A DNA stretch of 24,215 nt from Thiodiazotropha sp040507245 (GTDB lineage: Bacteria; Pseudomonadota; Gammaproteobacteria; Chromatiales; Chromatiaceae): assembly GCA_040507245.1 (NCBI GenBank), contig JBEVVH010000028.1, forward strand, positions 1 to 24,215. Reading direction: 5' to 3'. Positions 1 to 8,195 of the stretch are shown here, piece after piece; the first letter of the stretch is position 1, and each line of letters starts with the position of its first letter. The notes under the pieces were generated by a model. The model did no database searches, was not told where the DNA came from, and saw only the letters and a program-made list of their open reading frames with translations. A program made the position numbers and the translations under genes.

Positions 1-93
1 TCGATTTCTCAGTTGATGGGCTTGGCGGCGCTTCTCCTCAAGCACTTCGCGTGGTAATTTTCTTGCATCGATTTTCTCTTCCATGGAAGACAT
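1..93 (-). CDS. Partial IS630-type transposase or helix-turn-helix protein, N-terminus only
   Basis: The minus strand reads open from ATG at 93 to the window edge (31 codons), beginning MSSMEEKIDARKLPREVLEE and continuing with arginine/glutamine-rich residues. A second possible start is the ATG at 84. The pattern 'KIDARKL..E.LEE.R..A..L' is typical of the extreme N-terminus of IS630-family transposases and related helix-turn-helix proteins, just before the DNA-binding helices; this is family recollection and not an alignment. The helix-turn-helix and the DDE catalytic residues would lie outside the window, so neither identity nor integrity can be settled. No good ribosome binding site precedes either start. 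A perfect inverted repeat lies directly upstream (102-118). Confidence 0.4.
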   Translation of the reverse strand, partial: MSSMEEKIDARKLPREVLEEKRRQAHQLRNR

Positions 94-101
94 GGAAGAG
101 G

Positions 102-118
102 AGTATATCAGATATACT
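102..118. repeat. Perfect 8-bp inverted repeat with 1-bp centre
   Basis: AGTATATC (102-109), A (110), GATATACT (111-118) form an exact dyad just upstream of the truncated transposase-like frame. It could be an operator or part of an element end. The symmetry is directly visible; the function is not. Confidence 0.5.
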
Positions 119-203
119 TAGTCGCCAGGTTAATAATAACCCGAAGCGTGAGGGTGAAGTGGATTAGGCAAGCGAGAAGAGGGGGGAGATATGTGTCAGA
201 GAG

Positions 204-233
204 GGCTGTCGCCGCGGATACGCAGCGACAGCC
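204..233 (-). terminator. Stem-loop after the HU-like gene
   Basis: GGCTGTCGC (204-212) and GCGACAGCC (225-233) form a perfect 9-bp stem with a 12-nt loop, 10 bases beyond the stop of the HU-like gene. There is no T-run on the minus-strand 3' side, so it is either a weak terminator or an mRNA 3' end stabiliser. Confidence 0.45.
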
Positions 234-243
234 TGAAGCGCAA

Positions 244-651
244 TCAACCGATCTTGTCTTTCAGAGCTTTCAGAGCGGTGACTTTTACAATCGTTTTTGC
301 CGGTTTTGCGGGAATCTTGATAGCCTCGCCGGTGGCCGGATTACGGCCCATGCGAGCTTTGGTGCGCGGTTTGACGATGCGACGCACTTTCACGCCGATG
401 TCGGGGATCGAGAATTCACCGGATCCCTTGCGTTGCAAATGGCCGGAGATCAAGCCATTCAGCGAGCCGAAAACAGCAGCAACATCCTTTCTAGGCAGGC
501 CGGTATCCTCGGCAATGGCCATGATGATCTGGGTCTTGGTCTGTTTGGTGGGGATGGCTTTCGGACGGGGAGCCGCGACAACTTTTTTAGCGACTACTTT
601 TTTCTTGGCTGCTTTTTTGGCAGTCTTTTTTGCTGCTTTTTTTACGACCAT
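244..651 (-). CDS. HU-family DNA-binding protein with histone H1-like lysine/alanine tail
   Basis: This 135-residue protein should bind and bend DNA as a nucleoid protein. Residues 1-30 are a Lys/Ala/Val-rich tail with repeated KKAAKK-type units, resembling the tails of histone H1-like bacterial proteins. Residues 38-134 are the HU/IHF fold, with the DNA-contacting arm signature GRNPATGEAIKIPA at 102-115, close to the canonical GRNPxTGE motif. Ordinary HU is about 90 residues; the excess is the tail. The start at 651 is preferred over upstream codons because AAGGAG sits 7 bases before it. The gene stands alone between a truncated transposase-like frame and a divergent secreted protein. Whether it acts as a general HU or a specialised compaction protein cannot be told. 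Confidence 0.9.
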   Translation of the reverse strand: MVVKKAAKKTAKKAAKKKVVAKKVVAAPRPKAIPTKQTKTQIIMAIAEDTGLPRKDVAAVFGSLNGLISGHLQRKGSGEFSIPDIGVKVRRIVKPRTKARMGRNPATGEAIKIPAKPAKTIVKVTALKALKDKIG

Positions 652-690
652 AGGGTTGCTCCTTCTTGAGAAGTTAGGGTTGCGTGCTAA

Positions 691-720
691 AAATAACACA
701 GTTTTTCTACAGGTAAACAA
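691..720 (-). promoter_or_regulatory. Candidate sigma-70 promoter of the HU-like gene
   Basis: On the minus strand TTGTTT (720-715) and TTATTT (696-691) are separated by 18 bases in an AT-rich stretch about 40 bases upstream of the HU-like start. This is a motif reading only. Confidence 0.4.
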
Positions 721-853
721 GAATTGTCTGTTTTACATGCTTTTTATGTTTTGACCGGCACAAACGGGGTAAATCGTGATGGCTTTTTCAATTCAACGTG
801 CAGGGCTATCGGCCAATCATTGAAACAGTTGAGTATTTTTTGAGGGATATGTC

Positions 854-1410
854 ATGCGTAGTTTATTGATGCTGGTGTTGTTTTGGCTTTCCATTGCTCA
901 GGGAACGGCGAAAGAGGTGGCCGGTATCGAAGTGCCCGAACGACTTGTGCGAGAGGTGGATCAGGCTGTCCTGCAACTCAATGGGACAGGCATCCGTGAG
1001 AAGTTCTTTTTCGATATTTACCTGATTGCGCTCTATCTGCAGCAACCGCAACAGCAGGTCGACTCGCTATTGCTCAACGAAGCACCCGTTCACACCGATA
1101 TGACCATACTCTATTCGGAGATCGGGCAGGAAAAGTTTGCCAGTGGCTGGGAGGAGGGGTTTGCCGCGAACCTGTCCGATCAGCAACTGAGTGTGGTGCG
1201 TGAGCGTCTCGATCAATGTTTGGAAGCCTGTCATCAGGCGATCATATCGAGCTGGACTATATTCCGGGGCTTGGTACGCGGGTGCGCATCAAGGGCCAGG
1301 ACCGGGGCGTGATCCCCGGGTGGGAGTTTTTTCAGGCGCTGCTCAAGGTCTGGTTGGGTGATGAGCCGGTCAGCCAGTCTTTGAAATCCGGATTACTGGG
1401 GCAGGACTGA
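854..1410 (+). pseudogene. Chalcone-isomerase-like secreted protein, frameshifted
   Basis: The frame from ATG 854 encodes a signal peptide (hydrophobic MRSLLMLVLFWLSIAQGTAK) and then a chalcone-isomerase-like fold of the bacterial periplasmic type, recognisable by 'NGTGIREKFFFDIYLIALYL' at residues 43-62. After Gln121 the sense changes: the conserved C-terminal half (GSLSSGDHIELDYIPGLGTR, then IPGWEFFQALLKVWLG) continues in the next frame from 1216 to 1410. The junction is the sequence gatcaatg; one extra A would rejoin the frames into a product of about 185 residues, the normal family length. TGAGGG lies 7 bases before the start. The role of these bacterial proteins is unknown. The lesion is either a real one-base deletion or a sequencing error. 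As read, the protein ends in an unrelated tail at 1312. Confidence 0.8.
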
Positions 1411-1436
1411 AACTTGGGAGCCGCACTAGCCGGGTG

Positions 1437-2987
1437 TTACAACATCAGGCAGACACCTCCCCGTCGGTCATCGGCAGCGCCCTGCAAACAACCCTGCCGA
1501 TCGACCTGCACGGAATGGGCGCCTCCGAAAAACAGGCTTTTGTTCTGCCACCGTTGTTGCTGAGGAAATTCATCCTCAAGACGATGACAGATATCAGGAT
1601 CGATACCGGGCTCGATGCTCAGTAACCGGTCCTCGAAATGAATCCTTGGGTGTGAAACGGCGGCCTGTAATGACAGGCCGTGATCCAGATGATTGAGGAT
1701 CACCTGCAGGATCGCGCTGCGAATCCGGTTCGACCCTCCGGATCCCGTTACCAGGGCTTCGCCCTCGCCGCTTATGATCAGGGAGGGCGCCATCATTGAG
1801 AGCAAGCGACGGTTTTCGGTCCATCCGTGAAATCCGCCGGGGTTCAGATCCTCCTCGCCCAGCATGTTGTTCATCATGATCCCGGTGTCAGGGATCACGT
1901 AGCCGCATCCCTCGCCATTGGACAGGGTCAGGCTGGCCAGGTTGCCTTGGTTGTCGGCGATGCTGATCTGGGTGGTGCCCCGGCTTGAGCAACCACCCTG
2001 TTGCATCAGTTTTCGATACTCGGCCGCAGTAACCGGATCGAGAAGATGGGCAAGACGATGCTGGTGTTCGCTGCGAGCGATCTGGGTCGTTCGCATGGCC
2101 CGGGCAAGCTGACGCAGTTCGGTCTCTGAGGACGGTGCACCTGCTGTGCCCCTTCGGTCGGCAAGCAGCCCCAGAGCGAATGCGATCAGGGTTCCGCCCA
2201 GAGAGGGCAGTGGGTTGGTAATAAAACGGGCGGAACGGTATTGGAAGGCGAGCGGTGTGCGTACTTCCACCCGATAACGGCTGAGGTCGTCACGGGTCAG
2301 TTGTCCGCCACTATGCTGGCAATCCCTGAGCAGATGCCGGGCCGGCTCCCCCTCATAGAAGAAAGCCTCTCCCTCCAGCCGCAGCGTGTCGAGGAAGTCG
2401 GCAAACTGGGGTTGACGATGACACGCTCCTTCCCGGATCAATCCATGCGGGTTGTCCGGCATGGTATTGAGTGCTCGGGACGCCGGGCTGGCAAGCAGTA
2501 TGGGTTCGACGATCTGGCTGATCAGGTGTTGAAAAGGGTTGATGACCACTCCGTGGCGCGCCCTATCAATGGCGGGTTGAAAAAGATCACTCAGAGGCAG
2601 GCGGCACAGGTCCCGGTGAATGGCAAACAGGCCGGACACGAATCCCGGGGTGGCCATGGCGCCCAGGCCGATGTGGAAGGTTTGACGGGTGGTGCCGAAG
2701 TTGGCCTCGATGGGGTAGAAGTCCAGCGCTTCACCGGGTTGCTTGTGTCTTGGTGTATGAGCGAAGAAATCGTATACCCGGGGAGTCTGATTTTGGGGGC
2801 GCGCGGTAAGAAATCCCCCGCCGCCCACCGAGGCAAGCACCGGTTCGGCCACGCAGGCAGTGAGCATTGCGGCAAGCGCGGCGTCGAAGGCGTTACCGCC
2901 CTGGGAAAGGGCCTCCAGTGCCGCCTGGGCGGTTTCATGGTGGCCGGCAGCGACTATGCCCCGATGGGATGGCTTGACCTGGTTCAT
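1437..2987 (-). CDS. Gamma-glutamyltransferase-family hydrolase/transpeptidase
   Basis: 516 residues of the N-terminal-nucleophile GGT family, which cleaves gamma-glutamyl bonds (for example in glutathione) after self-processing into two subunits. The N-terminus has the family opening 'GIVAAGHHETAQAALEAL..GGNAFDAALAA' (10-40) and 'VGGGGFL' (54-60). The expected self-cleavage and nucleophile site is Thr338 in GTTQISI (337-343), giving about 337- and 179-residue subunits. The region equivalent to the E. coli Ser-Ser pair reads LLSMMAPS (395-402), so one serine is replaced by Met. TGSGGSNRIRSAILQ (414-428) matches the conserved glycine-rich stretch. Unlike E. coli GGT there is no signal peptide, so a cytoplasmic location is likely. 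The start at 2987 has no strong ribosome binding site. It converges on the frameshifted gene with a 26-base gap. The true substrate is unknown. Confidence 0.88.
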   Translation of the reverse strand: MNQVKPSHRGIVAAGHHETAQAALEALSQGGNAFDAALAAMLTACVAEPVLASVGGGGFLTARPQNQTPRVYDFFAHTPRHKQPGEALDFYPIEANFGTTRQTFHIGLGAMATPGFVSGLFAIHRDLCRLPLSDLFQPAIDRARHGVVINPFQHLISQIVEPILLASPASRALNTMPDNPHGLIREGACHRQPQFADFLDTLRLEGEAFFYEGEPARHLLRDCQHSGGQLTRDDLSRYRVEVRTPLAFQYRSARFITNPLPSLGGTLIAFALGLLADRRGTAGAPSSETELRQLARAMRTTQIARSEHQHRLAHLLDPVTAAEYRKLMQQGGCSSRGTTQISIADNQGNLASLTLSNGEGCGYVIPDTGIMMNNMLGEEDLNPGGFHGWTENRRLLSMMAPSLIISGEGEALVTGSGGSNRIRSAILQVILNHLDHGLSLQAAVSHPRIHFEDRLLSIEPGIDPDICHRLEDEFPQQQRWQNKSLFFGGAHSVQVDRQGCLQGAADDRRGGVCLML

Positions 2988-3389
2988 GTTGAATCAGTTT
3001 GACATAAAAGGGATTGATCCCCCAGCCGTGATTCCAGGCTCAAGTCAGTCGGAGATCGGTCGTTAAGTGGGTCTCAAGGCGTGTGCCGGGATCTGTCTGG
3101 ATGCGCGGGATGGCTGGGTGGCGCGTCCCGTTCGGCTCGGACCTTTGGGTGGGAAGTCGCCCGACCGGGGGGCGATCCGGGGCGTTTGCGCAACTGTTCA
3201 ATTTATGACCTGTGTCGTTGCATTAAAGCATTAACACCGCTATGGTTTATGGGTTCTCACGGAAATGCAAACCGAATCACATTCATTCAAGGGACAGGGA
3301 TTTCTCTTTCAGCTTTTGATGAGAGCGCCGATACATAAGGAGCAGTGTGACCCTCTGGTTTTAGGATTGAGATTCCCAGGCGTTTAAGA
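2988..3389. other. 402-base gene-free stretch between GGT-like gene and scaffold gene
   Basis: It separates divergent genes and should hold promoters for both. A good plus-strand promoter is at 3218-3246. AAGGAG followed by GTG near 3337-3347 opens only five codons, so it is not a credible gene. No convincing protein or structured RNA was seen elsewhere in it. Confidence 0.5.
3218..3246 (+). promoter_or_regulatory. Candidate sigma-70 promoter of the scaffold operon
   Basis: TTGCAT (3218-3223) and TATGGT (3241-3246) are spaced by exactly 17 bases, the optimal distance, and sit 143 bases before the scaffold start, implying a 5' leader of about 135 bases. Confidence 0.5.
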
Positions 3390-6300
3390 ATGGCCGTGCC
3401 AAACAGTAAAAGCGACGATGTCCTACTCAAGAATCTGGTTCCTCTGAATACCCTTTCAGATGAGCAACTGGGTCATCTGTTGAGCCAGATTGTGATTGAG
3501 AAGGCGAAAAAGGGTGATTACCTGTTTCGCGAGGGAGATACGGATCACCAGAACATCTACCTGCTGTCCGGGACTGTCGCCCTGCTTTCCGGTCAGAAGG
3601 AGATGGATCTGATCAGCAGCGGCACTCCCACCGCACGTTTCGCCCTGGCTCATCAGTTACCCCGCAAGCACTCCGCACAGGCCCGCACCGCGGTCAGCTA
3701 CGTGCGCATCGACAGCCGCATGCTCAGTGACATGCTGGCCCGCAGTCATAGCGCCAGTTACGAAGTCAACGATATCGAACAACCCAGCAGCGACGACTGG
3801 ATGAGTCTCCTGCTGCAGTCTCCTGTGTTTCAGCAGATTCCCCCTGCCAACCTGCAGCGGGTGATGATGCGCATGGAAGAGATCGAGGTGAGCGCGGGGG
3901 ACATCATCATCAACCAGGGTAATGACGGAGACTATTTCTATCTGATCAGCCGCAGGGAATGTGTGGTGTCCCGGGTTCCCGAGCAGGGACATGCCCCGGT
4001 GGAGCTGGCGCGTCTGAAAGCCGGTCGGGGATTCGGTGAAGAAGCGCTGATCTCTGACAAGCCACGGGGCAGTTCTGTGGTGATGGACTCCGACGGTATT
4101 CTGGTGCGGCTCAACAAGCAGGATTTTATCGAGCTGGTCAAGCAGCCCCTGTCGCGCACCCTGACCTATGATGAGGCCACGGACTACATCGGCAGCGGAG
4201 CACTCTGGCTGGATGTCCGATCCCCGGAGGACTATGAAGAGGGACATCTGCCGGGGGCGATCAACCTGCCGTTTTTCTCCCTGCGTTTTCAGGCTTCCAG
4301 CCTTTCCCTGGATCGTGCTTATGTTGTTTACGGCGAAGAGGTGGGTCAATCCGCCACCGCTGCGTACCTGCTGACCGAGCGTGGCGCGGAAGTCTTCGTG
4401 GTCGATATCAACTGGTCCGAGTTGGCGATCAAATCCGGTCTCAAACAGGTCGAGGGCGAAGCGCCGGTCAGCAATGTCATCGATTTCAACCGGGAGGACA
4501 CCGCCGCTGGTGAAGGTGTCGAGGGGCAGCGCCAGACGATCAACCGTCTGCAGAAGGAGCTGAGCGAGGCGCGCCACAAGTTTGAAGAAGAGCTCAATCA
4601 GCGACGTACCGAAATCCGCCTGTTGCGGCAGGCCCTGGCGGTGGCGAAGAACCGGCTCGAAACGGAAGAGCAGGAGGTTCAGGCCGCCCAGTCACTGCAA
4701 CAGGAGTTGGAATCGCTCAAACAAAAGCTGGCTCAGGCGGAAGCCATGCAGGCCGAAGGTGCGCAAAACGCGGCAGCCGGTGATGCGCTGCAGGCCCGGG
4801 TAAACGAGCTGGAGCAGAGGCTGGAGAGTACTCAGCAGGAGCTGACGGGCGCCCATCAGCTGACCGACGAGGCCAGACAGCTCAGTGAAGAGCTGCAGCA
4901 GCAACTCAGCAGTCAGCAAAGCCGCTTTGAAGAGAGTGAGGGACGTCTCAAGGAGCAGATCACCGAATTGCAGTTCGAGCTGGACAATGCCCGTGAGTCC
5001 GGTGACAGCGAATCCCGCAGAAGCGAACAGTACGCTGCCGAGATTGAAGCCCTGAAATCTCAGGTTTCGGAGCTGGAAGAGCAAGCCCGCATCTTCCGCC
5101 AGACATCCGAAGAGGCGCTCGCTGAAGTGACTTGTGAACGGGATGCCTTGCTGGGCTCGCAACAGGAGGCCGAGTCGCAACAGCAACAACTCTCCGAACA
5201 GCTGAATGCACTCAACCAGGCGCAGGAAGAAATGCGCCAGTCCTTCGAGACGGCTCAGGCCCAGAATCAGGAACTGAGCGAGGCGCTCGACCAGGCTCAG
5301 GCCGCCAATGCGGCGCTCAACGATTCGCAGCAGCAACTCGAGGGCCGCTTGCAGGAAACCACCCAAGCCCTGGATCAGGCGCGGCAGGAGCAGGAAAACC
5401 TGACACGCAGCCTGCAGGCGCAACAGGAGGCACTGAGTCAGGCGGAATCCGCGCATCAGGAGTCGTTGCAGCAGCAACAACTCGAGAATCAGCAGCTCGT
5501 GGACGGGCTGAATGCGCAGATTGAATCCCTCTCACAGGATGCGCAACTGGCCGCGGGTGAAGCGGTCGACCAGATTGCCAGCCTGAAACAGATCGAACAG
5601 GATCTGCAGCAACAGCTGGAGGCCGCCAGCGCAGTTCAGACCGCTCTCAGTGAAGAGCGCGATCAGTGGCAGGGGCAGTTCCAGCAGGAGCAGGATCGTG
5701 CCCAGATGCTGCAAGCCCAGATCGAGGCGTTGGAACAACAGCGTCAAGATCTGGAATTTGAACTCGATCAGCTGAGGCTGATGGGTAATGAGACGGAGCG
5801 CGATCATCAGGAACGCCTGGCCGCGTTGCAGTTGGAATCGCAGCAGTTGCAAGCTGATCATGGGCGCCTGCAGCAGGCGATTCAGCAACAGAACGACACC
5901 CTTGCCGAGCGTGAAGCGGCCCTGCAGGCTGCTGAATCGGAGCGTGCCCGGGTGCAGGAAGCCCTCGAAGCCCGGCAACGGGAAAGCGGTGAGGAGATCG
6001 GTCGCCTACAACAGCAGTTAGCCGCCATTGAGCTGGAGCGGGACCATGCTCTGGAGCGTGAGTCCCACCTGAATCAGGTTCTTGAAGAGAACAAACTGGG
6101 TAACGACGAGGCATTGATCACCCTGCGCGATCAGTTGCAGGAGGCCCAGGCTGAGACCCGGCGGCAGAGTGAACAGCGGGTGACTTTTGAGGCCCGCCTG
6201 GAGCAGGAACATCAAACCGCGGAATTCCCGCGGCGCTCCCTGGAGACTGCGGAACAGGCCGTGCAGACCACCTCCGAGCAGTTGACCGATGCTCAGCAGC

Positions 6301-7769
6301 AACAGCAGGATCTGCTTGCTCAACTGCAGGAACGGGAACAATCTCTGCAGCAGCTGCAACAACAACGCTCTGAGACCGAGGCGCAACTGAACGAACAACA
6401 GTCCGGATTGCAGGCGCAGCTGTTGCAGCTCGAGGAGCAGTTGCAGGCCAGACAGCAGTCGGTCGAGCAATTGACGGCTGAACTCGCGACTGCCCAGCAG
6501 TCGCTCCAGGAGCTTGAGCAGGCCCGGATGGATCAGGATGCGCAACAGCAATCCCTGCTGGCAGAGCATGCACAGCTGGAGCAACAGCGTGACGACGCCC
6601 TGGCGCAACTCGAACAGGCCCGCCAGGAACATGAATCCAGGCTGCAGGAGCAGATGGACCGGCTGACTGACCTGGAGCGGCAGCTGAACCAGGAGCAGGC
6701 GTCCGGTGAAGCGGTCCATGAATCACTCGCGGGGCTGCAGGCATCCCTTGAGTCCCTGGAAGCGCACAAGGCGTCACTGGAACAGCAGTTGCAAGTCGCA
6801 CAGGACGAGCTGCAACAGCGCGAGAAGCTTTTTTCAGAGGATATGGCCGCCCAGCAACAGGCACTGACCTCACTGCAGCAGCAATTGGAGGAGACCCAGG
6901 GTGACCAGGGGCGCATCAGTCAGCTGGAATCCGAGCTGGATGAGGCCCGTCAGCAGCGTGACGCCCTTCAGCTGTCAACCCAGGAGGCCTTGCAGGTTCA
7001 TCAGGACCGGGAGCGGGATCTGGTCCATCAGCTTGAGCAGTTGCAGCAGCAACACGATCAATTGAAGGCGGAATGGGACCAGGCCAAAGCCGAACTGGCC
7101 GATGCTGTAGAACCCCAGGCCTTGGAATCCGCGCGCCAGGCCCTATTCGAGGCCGAGGCGCGTGTCGAGGAACTGACCCGGGAAGTCGACGGCTTGAGGG
7201 AAGTTCAGATGGAGATGGAAAGCCAACTGACCGATGATGTGGATACTGAGATCCATACCCTGAGAACCGCCCTGGAAGCCGAACAGGTTCGGCGGGAAAA
7301 GGTCGAACAGCAGGCGAAGCAGGCGGATGTGCTGCGCCGCGAACGTCAGGTCCAGGAGGCGGCCATCGAGATGCTGGGCGAGGATCTGGAAAAACTCACC
7401 CAGGAAAAGACCGAGCTGGCCAGCGAACGGGATCAACTCGTCAAGCAGCTTTCGGAAATGCGTGCCCAGTACACGGACCTGATCAGTGAAAACGATCAGC
7501 TGCACTCCGAAATGAGCGGTTTTCGTGAGCAGGCGAGTGATTCGAATCTTGCCGACGATCTGCTGGTGCAGATGGAAGAGCTGCGGATCCGCGCGGAAAA
7601 TCTCGAAACCGAGCGCGACAATGCCCAGTCCGAGGCGAACCGAATGCGCCGGGAGGTCTCAGAACTGCGCAGTGTCATCGAAACCTATGTCGAGCAGATT
7701 CAGGATGTGCAGTCCTTCGGCGTGGACGATCAGGTTACCGCCCTGCGCACCGAACTGGATATGGTCTGA
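3390..7769 (+). CDS. Giant scaffold: two cNMP-binding domains, cysteine-less rhodanese, long coiled coil (ends at premature TGA)
   Basis: 1,459 residues as read. Residues 11-118 are a degenerate cyclic-nucleotide-binding (cNMP) fold (FREGD..NIYLLSGTV present, phosphate-binding cassette missing). Residues 137-254 are a second cNMP domain with an intact-looking cassette, FGEEALISDKPRGSSV (215-230), keeping the Glu and Arg (226) that contact cyclic nucleotide phosphate. Residues 258-345 are a rhodanese domain (LDVRSPEDYEEGHLPGAINLP); its active-site loop reads YGEEVGQSA, with Gly315 where catalytic Cys is expected, so sulfur transfer is unlikely. From about 376 to the end is one Gln/Glu/Leu-rich heptad coiled coil without membrane segments. 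This suggests a cytoplasmic filament or scaffold gated by cyclic nucleotide; that is inference. The only upstream start signal is weak (AGGCG). The reading frame continues after the stop (see 7770-8183). It leads a probable operon with the kinase and Rieske genes. Confidence 0.85.
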   Translation: MAVPNSKSDDVLLKNLVPLNTLSDEQLGHLLSQIVIEKAKKGDYLFREGDTDHQNIYLLSGTVALLSGQKEMDLISSGTPTARFALAHQLPRKHSAQARTAVSYVRIDSRMLSDMLARSHSASYEVNDIEQPSSDDWMSLLLQSPVFQQIPPANLQRVMMRMEEIEVSAGDIIINQGNDGDYFYLISRRECVVSRVPEQGHAPVELARLKAGRGFGEEALISDKPRGSSVVMDSDGILVRLNKQDFIELVKQPLSRTLTYDEATDYIGSGALWLDVRSPEDYEEGHLPGAINLPFFSLRFQASSLSLDRAYVVYGEEVGQSATAAYLLTERGAEVFVVDINWSELAIKSGLKQVEGEAPVSNVIDFNREDTAAGEGVEGQRQTINRLQKELSEARHKFEEELNQRRTEIRLLRQALAVAKNRLETEEQEVQAAQSLQQELESLKQKLAQAEAMQAEGAQNAAAGDALQARVNELEQRLESTQQELTGAHQLTDEARQLSEELQQQLSSQQSRFEESEGRLKEQITELQFELDNARESGDSESRRSEQYAAEIEALKSQVSELEEQARIFRQTSEEALAEVTCERDALLGSQQEAESQQQQLSEQLNALNQAQEEMRQSFETAQAQNQELSEALDQAQAANAALNDSQQQLEGRLQETTQALDQARQEQENLTRSLQAQQEALSQAESAHQESLQQQQLENQQLVDGLNAQIESLSQDAQLAAGEAVDQIASLKQIEQDLQQQLEAASAVQTALSEERDQWQGQFQQEQDRAQMLQAQIEALEQQRQDLEFELDQLRLMGNETERDHQERLAALQLESQQLQADHGRLQQAIQQQNDTLAEREAALQAAESERARVQEALEARQRESGEEIGRLQQQLAAIELERDHALERESHLNQVLEENKLGNDEALITLRDQLQEAQAETRRQSEQRVTFEARLEQEHQTAEFPRRSLETAEQAVQTTSEQLTDAQQQQQDLLAQLQEREQSLQQLQQQRSETEAQLNEQQSGLQAQLLQLEEQLQARQQSVEQLTAELATAQQSLQELEQARMDQDAQQQSLLAEHAQLEQQRDDALAQLEQARQEHESRLQEQMDRLTDLERQLNQEQASGEAVHESLAGLQASLESLEAHKASLEQQLQVAQDELQQREKLFSEDMAAQQQALTSLQQQLEETQGDQGRISQLESELDEARQQRDALQLSTQEALQVHQDRERDLVHQLEQLQQQHDQLKAEWDQAKAELADAVEPQALESARQALFEAEARVEELTREVDGLREVQMEMESQLTDDVDTEIHTLRTALEAEQVRREKVEQQAKQADVLRRERQVQEAAIEMLGEDLEKLTQEKTELASERDQLVKQLSEMRAQYTDLISENDQLHSEMSGFREQASDSNLADDLLVQMEELRIRAENLETERDNAQSEANRMRREVSELRSVIETYVEQIQDVQSFGVDDQVTALRTELDMV

Positions 7770-8183
7770 CGCCAGGCCGCCGATGATCTGGAACACATGA
7801 GGGCCGAACTGAACAAGGCGCGCAGCCAGCTCAAGGCCTCTTCGAATCGGGATGTGGACGAGGTTGCTGCGCTGCAGGCCAGCCGCCAGGAGATGGTCTC
7901 CATGCAACAGTCCCTCTCGGAGAAAGACCACCTGTTGCGGCTGTCCCAGAATCAGTGCCGTTCCCTTGAGGATGCGATCGAGGACCGGGACAAGGAAGTG
8001 GATCAGTTGAAACGCAAACTGGAGCTGCTGATCCGCAAAACCGGAGGCCTCGAAGTGGGTGCCGTGAATACCGGCAGAAATGTCGAAACCGACTCCCAGC
8101 TCTCCTCCATGTCGGTCTCTGAGCTGGTTGACGAGAACGAGTCCAAGCGCCCATCCCTGGGGCGTCTGTTCCGCCGCAAGTAG
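7770..8183 (+). pseudogene. C-terminal remainder of the scaffold gene after an in-frame TGA
   Basis: Directly after the TGA at 7767-7769 the same frame stays open for 137 codons, starting RQAADDLEHMRAELNKA with unbroken coiled-coil character. It passes a conserved-looking 'KDHLLRLSQNQCRSLEDAIE' stretch and ends with a short basic tail, RLFRRK. The rejoined protein would have about 1,597 residues. A single C-to-T change (CGA to TGA) would explain the stop. Internal restart at ATG 7797 would give 128 residues but has no clear ribosome binding site. The tail is either lost, made by stop readthrough (TGA followed by C is a known leaky context), or an assembly artefact. Confidence 0.8.
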
Positions 8184-8195
8184 GACACTACACCA

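Noticed and set aside
3081..3338. 85-codon plus-strand frame in the 2988-3389 gap
   Set aside because: It has no ribosome site or family resemblance, and the best promoter for the next gene lies inside it.
4692..5480. Long minus-strand open frame opposite the coiled-coil gene
   Set aside because: Its Leu/Gln-rich sequence is the mirror of the CAG/CTG-rich coil codons; no start signals and no family resemblance.
7767..7769. Selenocysteine at the in-frame TGA
   Set aside because: The codon lies in a coiled coil, not at a redox site, and no downstream insertion hairpin was apparent.
4560..7769. CAG/CTG-rich stretch as a microsatellite
   Set aside because: The repeats are irregular and explained by Gln/Leu/Glu heptads under coding constraint.
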